Translations under genes and position numbers: made by a program
Notes under the pieces: generated by a model
Databases searched by the model: none
Told to the model about the DNA's origin: nothing
The model's input: only the letters and a program-made list of their open reading frames with translations
Source: Orobanche coerulescens
Lineage: Eukaryota; Streptophyta; Magnoliopsida; Lamiales; Orobanchaceae
DNA length: 64,000 nt
Direction of reading: 5' to 3'
Assembly: GCA_033398695.1 (NCBI GenBank)
Contig: CM065812.1
Coordinates: forward strand, 133,616,858-133,680,857
In this document: piece after piece, positions 57,191 through 64,000 of the stretch
Layout of the letters: every line of letters starts with the position of its first letter
Position numbering within the stretch: the first letter of the stretch is position 1

Positions 57191-58330
57191 AAGAATCGGT
57201 TATGCGTACCAGCGAGCGACGAGTTGAAAAACTCGATTTTGAGAGAAGCTCATGCTACCCCTTATTCCATTCATCCGGGGTCTAGCAAGATGTACAAATA
57301 CTTGAAACAAAATTACTGGTGGAGTAATATGAAGCGAGACGTCGCGAAATTTGTTTCGAGATGTTTAACCTGTCAGCAAGTCAAGATAGAACATCAGCGA
57401 CCGACGGGTATGCTGAAACCTCTCCCTATTCCAGAGTGGAAGTGGGAAGATATTTCAATGGACTTCATCACGAGTTTGCCGACGAGTCGTCGTGGCATGA
57501 ATACAATTTGGGTGATTGTGTATCGTCTAACTAAGTCTGCCTATTTCCTTGAGATTAAGGATGCGTGGGGTCCCGAGAGACTTGCCTAGTTGTTCATCAA
57601 ATAAATAGTGAGATTGCATGGTACTCCTAAGAGTATCGTTTCTGATCGTGGCGGGTGATTCGTGTCACATTTTTGGAAATCGGTTCATCGTGCTATGGGA
57701 ACTCAGCTTAATCTCAGCACAGCTTTTCATCCTCAGTCCGACGGAAATTTAAATAGGACTATTCAGACATTGGAGGACATGTTGAGAGCATGTGTCCTCG
57801 ATTGGAAAGATGATTGGGAAGCCCAACTACCGTTGATTGAGTTCACATAATATAATAGTTGGCATGCTTCGATCAAGATGGCACCTTACGAGGCCTTGTA
57901 CGGTCGTAGTTGTCGATCTCCTTTGTGTTGGGATGACTTATCATAATCAATCGGCACTGAGCCCGATATGCTTATAGCCGCCCGTGAGAATATATCTTTG
58001 ATCAGGAGTCGTTTGTTGACCGTTCAGAGTCGATAGAAATCATACGCAGATAACCATCGTCGGCCATTAGAGTTCGAGGCGGGTAACCATATTTTGGTCA
58101 GGGTATCCCCGAGTCGAGGTATCTTGTGTTTTGGGAAGAGGGTAAAGTTGTGTCCGAGATTCATTGGACCGTTTGAGATTTTGGATCGAGTAGGCGAGCT
58201 AGCTTATCGATTGGCCTTATCTCCGGCGTTGAGCTAAATTCATAATGTGTTTCACGGCTCCCAGTTGCGGAAGTATGTTGCTGATCCGAGTCACATACTT
58301 CAGTTCGACGAGATCGAGATCGAGATCGCA
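57191..58330 (+). pseudogene. Integrase of element E
   Basis: N-terminal HHCC zinc site ([11 protein letters not shown] ... CLTCQQVK), then the catalytic core with the D-D-E residues in place: MDFI (about 57459), VSDRGG (about 57645) and LEDML (about 57775). The C-terminal part includes GPFEIL and HNVFHGSQLRKYV. Stops occur at 57587, 57602, 57656, 57848, 57944, 58034 and 58235, again without indels. Confidence 0.87.
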
Positions 58331-58505
58331 GACGATCATTCGTATGAGGAGCGTCCCGTACAAGTCTTAGAGCGGCGAATCAAATAGTTGAGGAACAAGA
58401 CGATTCCTTTGGTTAAAATTCAGTGGTCTAGACACAGAGTCGAAGAGGCTACTTGGGAAACAGGATAGTATGCGGGAGAGTTATCCTGAGTTGTTTGACC
58501 CTTAG
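58331..58505 (+). pseudogene. Chromodomain of element E
   Basis: After integrase: VQVLERRIK, then KTIPLVKIQW and EEATWE, the chromodomain signature of plant chromoviruses that directs integration to certain chromatin. A stop lies at 58385 and a small indel near 58460 shifts the frame; in the shifted frame the protein ends with YPELFDP and TAG at 58503-58505. Domain and end wording fit the Tekay/Del lineage. Confidence 0.8.
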
Positions 58506-58521
58506 TTTCAGGGACGAAACT

Positions 58522-58534
58522 CTTTTAAGGGGGG
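58522..58534 (+). promoter_or_regulatory. Polypurine tract of element E, invaded
   Basis: CTTTTAAGGGGGG follows GGGACGAAACT. The next base is the end of a foreign LTR, not the expected LTR start TGTAATACCC. Confidence 0.78.
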
Positions 58535-59451
58535 TGTTGTTACCCAAAATATTATCCGGAGATGATATTGTTGGAATGGTTGAGTAATAAACAAATGCGA
58601 GAACACTTCCGTGGGAAAATAAATAACACAAGATTTGCCGGGGTTGTTAATCCCGGGCTTGAATGCTCTCGCGAGATGTTATTAATATAGATACTTTGGA
58701 GTACAAATATTAATGTTAGAATCTATTACAATGAGTGTAAAGACTTCTAGTTATCTTAGCTGTAGAGCGTGAAGATTGTCGGAAGAACCAGATATGAAGC
58801 TCTGTGTGTTCTTGCTTTAGATGTTCTATCTGTGTGAATGAATATCACTGTGTATATGTATGTATTCGTCAGATGAGTTTTTGTTCTCTTTGTACGTTTT
58901 TCGCTGTATTCTCGATGCTCCTAGGCCACTGTTGGAGGCCTGCTATTTATAGGAGACAAGGTTGTTGGGTCCTCTCCGGCGATCGCGGGCGACCGCCGTA
59001 TTCTATATTAGAATAATGTAGGCGATCGTCCTATCACGTGGGGCTGTTTCCTTAAAGTCCGAGGCTGATGCTGGCAGCTAGCTGTGCGAGCCAATGGGAA
59101 GCCTGCACGCGTCCTGAGTCGCTGTCTGGGGAGGACCCACCTTATACCTTTCGGCGGGCTTGTCGGTAGGTGAAAGGCTGGTGACAGGCTGGGGTCAAAG
59201 GCCTTATCTTGCGGCGCCTTTTGTGGATTCGCACGTGGGTCCACGTCCGAGATTCGGTCTTCGAAGACTTTGACGGGTGTCGGGTTTACATGTAGTATGG
59301 GACGATCGTCCACGGTCAGGTATAATCGGCGATCGCCATATGCCTAGAGATGATCGCCGATCACTAGGTGCTTATCCAATGTCCGTCTTCTTTGACTGGC
59401 TTCTGACCATCGTGCCGATCGCCATCGAGGTGTATAAATCGCCGCACAACA
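58535..59451 (-). repeat. 3' LTR of the Tat-lineage element
   Basis: 917 bp with short inverted ends TGTTGT and ACAACA. On the minus strand it starts TGTTGTGCGG after a purine tract, has TATAAATA at plus 58944-58951 and ends GGGTAACAACA. Its U3 carries repeated CGATCG-centred palindromes (about 58977, 59030, 59302, 59329, 59418). Confidence 0.78.
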
Positions 59452-59464
59452 ATTGCCCCCAGCT
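59452..59464 (-). promoter_or_regulatory. Polypurine tract of the Tat-lineage element
   Basis: On the minus strand AGCTGGGGGCAAT immediately precedes the LTR start TGTTGTG. A second G-run (minus GGGGGGACAC, about 59757) lies outside and has no LTR start after it. Confidence 0.7.
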
Positions 59465-59822
59465 CGCTCCGATGTTGAAAACATGGGGTGAGGTGGCACT
59501 GTTGGCGATCGCCTGTTTCAGACGATTGGTTAGTCTGCTTATGATAAGGAAAATCGTCGCCTGGATGATTTGATTTCGAACCCGGACGATCTCCTTATGC
59601 GCTGGAAATAGCGGGAAATGGAGGCGGGATCTTGAAACGTTGTAGGGACACGCGTCATGCTATCGTTGGGGGAGTCCGACGGTTTTGTCAGACTTGTCGT
59701 CTGGCGTGCCCTCGAAACGATGCGTACGTGGGTTTTGAGGGCTGCATTTAATGTGTCCCCCCGACGGTTGCACTCCAGCCCTCGGGATTTCGCCTATTTG
59801 CACAAAGGTCCTTGCACTCGCC

Positions 59823-59830
59823 TATAAAAG
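59823..59830 (+). promoter_or_regulatory. TATA box of the antisense gene
   Basis: TATAAAAG in CGCCTATAAAAGGGC, 153 bases upstream of the preferred start codon, on the strand opposite to the retrotransposon's own genes. Confidence 0.62.
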
Positions 59831-59975
59831 GGCTAGGGCCATTATACTTCCACTCTTTATGCGCCTCTGCTTTTCATTCGAGATTTTGCTGAATTTTTTT
59901 CGAAGAATCTTGTGCCGACCGACTTTCCTTTTAGGTAAGAAAACAAAATTTCTCTTCCCCTTTACTTTTAAGATC

Positions 59976-62568
59976 ATGTCTGGAGGAGGATCTAAAACTT
60001 TCGAGGCCGGTAGCTCCTCTGTCGTCGCGGCTTCGCCTGACCGGGAGGAAACCCCCGTGGGTCTTCATATAGAAACGGCCGTCGAGGCCATTCATGCGGG
60101 AATTGCACCCGCGGAGATTGAAGAGCTTTTCAATGAAGCTGACGTGGCGAGATCGGCAGCGGCAATGAGGCAGAGGGATCCGCCGATGGATGAGGATGAC
60201 GCGGTGAGGCTATACTGGGAGCAACACAGCGTTTTCGGCCGGGCCTTTTTGGACTTCACCGGTCTCATGGAGGGGATTGCCGGACCGTGTCCCGAGTTTG
60301 ATTTCGAGGCATATTCCGCTGCTCACCCCTATGAACGTGTGAGGCGGACGGCGTTTCGGTCCGCTGACCCTTCTATGTGGACTCTTGGTCAGATTCAGAG
60401 CTCGACGAACAAGAAAGACTTGAGTCGCTGGAGGGCGAAATTCCATATTCCCTCTGACGTCTCGCTACACGTGCCCTCGGAGAACAAACGTGCCGATCAA
60501 CCTCCCGAGGGTCTGGTCACCGTTAATGAGATGATTATGGAGGCCGGCCTGCGGTTCCCCTTGGCGTTCGCCGTGTCATATTTGTTGATCGCCTGGAATT
60601 TGGCGCCGCTCCAGCTGACGCCGAACGCCTGGCTACAGATCATCAGCACTTTGATAATTTTTGGCGGTCACCGGTTGTTCCATCTCCCTTCTGCGATGGA
60701 AATGAACTATCTCTTCAAACTGACTGCGCAGAAGGGGTCGGTCGGCGGTTATCACATTCAAGGTCGAATGGGAAGAGTGGTCCTCGGGGTGCCGAACAAG
60801 ACTCGGGGCGACCTGGCAAAATGGTGCTGGGTCGGCGGAGCATGGAGGTCGGCGTCGAGTGATAGGCCGGAGGAAGAGTTGGATATCCCCACCAATTTTC
60901 GGGAGAGGAATCCGAGTAAGGGTTTTAACTCTCCCTTTGATCGGATATGTCTTGGACTGATCTAATTTTGTTTCCTTTTTGCAGGCTCCCTTGTTACAAC
61001 AATTGCCGACCTTCCTTTCGATTTTCTGATCGTCTGGGAGCGAATTCGAAGTCTGCCGGACTCCTTCATTGACGTTCGCTCAGTCAACCAAGAACTTCAT
61101 CAGTTGGGAGCTCGATTGTTTCGCTACCCTCGCTATCTGAAGGTTCCAAGTATGAAGTCTTACTTCCTTTCTTCTATATGACGATCGTCTGATTTGAAGT
61201 AGATGTCTAACTTTATTTGAACTTCTTGTTTGACAGAGATCCATTTCCCCCGTTACGCCAAACCACCGCAAGAGATCGTAATGTCGAACCCCGGTCTGTT
61301 GGGTGGCCTTCATCAGGGAAAGAAGACGGGTCGTGCCCCTGCGACGACATCTCGTCCCGTCCCCGCGGTGAGGCCTGCTACGGTGCCAGTCATTGAGTCG
61401 TAAGTTCGGGAGGAAGAACAACTCCAGCGCAACCGCAAGAGGCGGAGGCCGGAGGAGTCCCTGCCGACTGCTGAGGCGGACGTATCTATCTTGGAGCCTC
61501 CGGTTGCTGCGGCGCCTATCTTTGCTATTCCGATGGCGGAGGGGTCTAGCCCTAGGCCCTCGACCAGCTTCCTAAAAACTGCGGCGGTCTCCGAAGCCGA
61601 AACTCCTCGGGGCAAGCCCTTTTTTGGTCGCGACCCCGAGTTGGTCAACAGGTAAGACCGGTTTAATCTTTCCGAGTTAGGCTATTTGTGTAAGGCATAT
61701 ACTAACTCCTTTGTTTCTATTTGTTTGTGTTGCAGGGTCCGTCTTGCCGACCCAGATGTCTCGCCGATGGTGTTGGATTTCTTGGCGAGCAAGTCTCCGC
61801 GCCAGTCCCTCGAGGTTCCTTCTTATGTCTCCCGGGCCATCAACTCTCTTCCTAAGGCCTGGACGACCGACCTCGATGCGATTGCTCGTCGGCGGTCTGG
61901 AGATGCCATGCAGGCGACGCTTGCCCTGACTCTCCAGGCCTCTCCAGGCGGCGACGATGGCCGCCCAAGCCGCTAAGGATTATGAGGGGCGACCCTCTAA
62001 TGCTCGCCTTCATCAAGATCTCGAGATCGCTCGAAGCCAGAATGCCGAGTTTGCTAACCGGATCCAGGCCATAGAGAAGGAATATCTGGAGACGGCCAAG
62101 CGAGCCAAGCAGGACCTTGACCGGATGAAGCAGGAGCTTGACCGGTCCCGAGGGGTGGTGGATCGATTTCGCGATTAGATGACGGAGGCTCGCCGGATGC
62201 ACGCGGCCTCGCAGGAGGAGGTGACTGGCTTGAAGGCGACAGTGGATCGGCTCAACGGAAAGCTGGAGAAAGCAAAGGGAGAACTGGCCGCCAAGGTGGT
62301 CGAGCTTGCGGATGCTGAGAAGACGACTTCGGATTTGAAAGGGCAGATAAAGACGATCGAGACTGATCCCTACCTTAATGTGGCATACGTCGGCGAGTTC
62401 GCCTACTATATGGCCTATGTTGACGTTATCCGTTTCACCAAGAAGGTAGGGATCGAGGTCGGCCCTATGATGGAGACCTTCAAGGCCTACGTACTCGAGC
62501 ATCCTTTGAATCTGGAATTTTCCCTGCCGATCCTCGACCTCACCGACTTGGGGATCGACTTGAGCTAG
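59976..62568 (+). pseudogene. Antisense gene (aORF) of the Tat-lineage element, Transposase_28-type protein
   Basis: Four exons with plant splice sites and consistent phase: 59976-60915, 60985-61149, 61237-61651, 61736-62568. The start at 59976 (ATCATGTCTGG) is chosen because it follows the TATA box at a normal distance; an upstream in-frame ATG at 59751 precedes it. The middle of exon 1 (MEAGLRFPLAF, LQLTPNAWLQI, ...WCWVGGAW) matches the 'putative gypsy type transposon' domain (Pfam Transposase_28) known from extra ORFs of plant gypsy elements; its function is unknown. Exon 4 encodes a long coiled coil (about 61990-62370) and a conserved end (YVGEFAYYMAYVDVIRFTKK). Breaks: TAA at 61401, a 10-bp tandem duplication CTCTCCAGGC at 61930-61949, TAG at 62176. 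Confidence 0.82.
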
Positions 62569-62749
62569 TATCCTTTTCCGAGTAAGCTTATTTATCCAGA
62601 AGTCGATGAGGGAGCGCGTACCGATCCGCCTGCTGGGGGCGAGGGCCAGTTGGAGTCGGCCTGATTGATTTTTGTTTTCCTTCGCTTGTAATTTTCTGTT
62701 TTTCTCTTGTATTGCCTTCGGGCTCGAATGTACCAATTTTTTCGAATGG

Positions 62750-62755
62750 AATAAA
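62750..62755 (+). terminator. Poly(A) signal of the antisense gene
   Basis: AATAAA about 180 bases after the stop codon, in T-rich 3' sequence (TTTTCTGTTTTTCTCTTGTA). Completes a plus-strand transcription unit with the TATA box at 59823. Confidence 0.55.
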
Positions 62756-62759
62756 ATAC

Positions 62760-63831
62760 TCCTTTTCCATATCTGATTCTTTACATGTACGATCGTCTCT
62801 TTTGAATATTTGCATATGAAATTATACAAGTGTTTATGTAATTGCATCTGATGCCTTGTTCGCCTGATTGACTGTTTGAATGTTGAATGAATCCGAATGT
62901 ATTGGTATACTTGAAAATTCTTACTTGTAAATTTCTTGCATGTGTGTGTTTGAACGAAGCCGATCGTGTATGGTCCCTTCCTCCCGCTCGTGTTTCAGGA
63001 ATAGCTCCACTTTTCCCCTTGTTTTTGTTTACTTAGTGTAAGTAAGGGGACGAAAATAGTATGTTGGAAGAGCTATCTTGAGTTTTGCCGGTTCTTTGAG
63101 GGGGAACGACTTTGTGCAGAGTTGCTGAGTTCGATGGACCGACCTCCGTAACTGTGTCTTTATGTGCGAGGGACATTCCATCCGTGTGTATGTCCAGCGA
63201 CTCACTTTATTGTTAGGGTTCTCCGTTAGGCTGCGCCTGTCTTGTGTTTAAACGAAAGGCGAGCGGTCTTGGTCTGGAGAAGTCCTTGCACGGGGCGTTC
63301 GTCGGTTTATTCGACTCCACGTCCGCGGCTTGTTTGCACTTTTCTACCTCGGGTCGTCATGTTAGATGGCGAACCTTGACGGTATACGTTGTGACGAGGT
63401 AGGGACGCGTCGCCTTGTCCGGGTTCATCATGTTAGATGATGTACTTTGAGGGCGTGCGAGCGTGTCCACAGATTTATTTGGAGGGTCCTTCGGCTACGC
63501 CCGCCTCGTATTTAAACGAAGGGCGAGCGATCGCAGCCCAGAGGAACCTTGCATGGACGAAGTTGTCGGTTACATCGACCTCCAGGCCCATGGCTGCACT
63601 TTTTCTACCTCGGATCGCCATGTCGAATGACGACCCTCGATTGTATACGTTGTGCTCGGAGGGGCGATCGTTTGCATAGGTCTGTCAAGTTTAGACGATG
63701 ACCTCTTGTAAGGCGAGCGAGTCGTCCCCTTTTTAGTTGCTCATTTTTGTCGAGGCGAATCATATAGATGGGACATGAAAATCTCATTATACTCTTTGTA
63801 CGTTGGGTAACTAATATTGAATACAAAGTTT
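62760..63831. repeat. Spacer with diverged 265-bp tandem repeats
   Basis: No gene. Two units (about 63215-63480 and 63481-63700) share 'TTTAAACGAA-GGCGAGCG', 'CTTGCA', 'ACTTTTTCTACCTCGG-TCG-CATGT' and 'GTATACGTTGTG'; a partial third phrase lies at 63405-63470. Lies between the antisense gene and the end of pol. Confidence 0.7.
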
Positions 63832-64000
63832 TCACTGGTAGTATTTCTTCAAATGTACGGCATTCCAGGAATATTGGTCCGGAGTGCCGTCAGGGTGTTC
63901 AAGTTCGTAGGCTCCCCTAGTTAGCCACTTAGATATCCTGAAGGGGCCTTCCCAATTCGGGCCAAAGACTCCTGTGTGAGTCTGGACCTTTTTGAGGACT
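63832..64000 (-). CDS. pol: C-terminal end of Tat-lineage pol (partial)
   Basis: Minus-strand frame open from the window edge to TGA at 63834-63832, 55 codons plus stop. It contains GPNWEGPFRISKW, GAYELEHPDG and WNAVHLKKYY, the typical post-integrase end of Tat/Athila-type gypsy polyproteins. No break is visible in this part, in contrast to the antisense gene. The upstream portion is outside the window. Confidence 0.85.
   Translation of the reverse strand, partial: VLKKVQTHTGVFGPNWEGPFRISKWLTRGAYELEHPDGTPDQYSWNAVHLKKYYQ

Larger units (their letters stand above)
50810..58534 (+). mobile_element. Element E: Tekay-like chromovirus (Ty3/gypsy), left LTR plus interior
   Basis: The 5' LTR (50810-53287) is followed by primer site TGGTATCGGAGC (53292-53303), gag, protease, RT, RNase H, integrase and chromodomain in Ty3/gypsy order, and a polypurine tract (58522-58534). 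The 3' LTR does not follow because an antisense Tat-lineage element starts inside the GGGGGG of the tract. If the element is complete, its 3' LTR and the duplication ATTGT (50805-50809 on the left) lie past the window. Confidence 0.9.
58535..64000 (-). mobile_element. Tat-lineage Ty3/gypsy element, antisense, 3' part
   Basis: Read on the minus strand: end of pol (64000-63832), a long spacer holding an oppositely oriented gene, a polypurine tract and a 3' LTR ending at 58535. The pol end and the presence of an antisense gene between pol and the 3' LTR fit the Tat lineage. It inserted into the purine tract of element E; the expected target duplication is GGGGG. The rest lies past the window. 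Confidence 0.82.

Noticed and set aside
53853..58505. Programmed stop-codon readthrough as an explanation for the stops in element E
   Set aside because: There are too many stops of all three types, spread through catalytic domains, plus a lost start and protease active site; decay explains all of them.
58535..59451. 3' LTR of element E
   Set aside because: No resemblance to the 5' LTR at 50810; it has inverted ends TGTTGT/ACAACA, a minus-strand TATA box and its own polypurine tract on the other side, so it belongs to an antisense element.
59751..59975. Upstream in-frame start for the antisense gene
   Set aside because: This start precedes the TATA box at 59823, so the segment is more likely promoter and untranslated leader.

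Overview
The window is repeat-rich nuclear DNA from a flowering plant, probably a eudicot. It contains chromovirus-type Ty3/gypsy elements primed by initiator Met tRNA, a Tat-lineage gypsy element with an antisense gene, Mutator-like elements with 9-bp target duplications, a hAT element, MITEs, tRNA-type SINE-like pieces, a plant-type non-LTR reverse transcriptase and plant-type introns. No intact host gene was found. Host-derived coding sequence survives only as fragments: an uncharacterised gene piece inside a Mutator-like element and an EXO1-like pseudogene.

Layout. (1) 1-12.5 kb: unrecognised DNA, then non-autonomous LTR element A (868-9345, target duplication AAGAC), then a degraded antisense LTR-like segment and two nested MITEs. 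(2) 12.6-23.1 kb: a Pack-MULE-like element (12588-23064, target duplication TATTATTAA) whose captured reading frame is split by LTR element B (14190-22632, target duplication GATTG). (3) 23.1-29.4 kb: SINE-like pieces and an antisense solo LTR, D (26108-28931, target duplication TTAAT). (4) 29.4-39.9 kb: an antisense solo LTR, F (target duplication ATATT), which received LTR element C (29432-38188, target duplication ACGGC) and a hAT element (39122-39760, target duplication CCATGAAT). (5) 40-48 kb: AT-rich DNA, the EXO1-like pseudogene, a dense microsatellite block and two antisense copies of a non-LTR element with a restriction-like endonuclease domain. (6) 48.3-49.6 kb: a second Mutator-like element. 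(7) 50.3-64 kb: a three-level nest in which a Copia-type LTR was hit by a Tekay-like chromovirus, E, and the E polypurine tract was hit by an antisense Tat-lineage element carrying its own antisense gene.

How the parts relate. A, B and C have very large LTRs (2.7-3.2 kb) around 2.3-3.1 kb internal regions with no gag or pol, so they must have been moved by another element's proteins. E is a plausible relative of such a helper. It shares the LTR start TGTAATACCC, the primer site, the GGGACGAAACT/polypurine end and, with B and C, an array of a 12-bp CpG palindrome (TAGCGCACGCTA) directly upstream of the TATA box. The LTRs also share a paired hairpin with compensatory changes and a minisatellite array built on one conserved core. 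These shared non-coding modules are the most interesting and least explained content. E itself is dead: a 3.7 kb single frame carries 12 stops that all fit C-to-T change and no net indel. All statements come from reading the sequence; no database or alignment was run.
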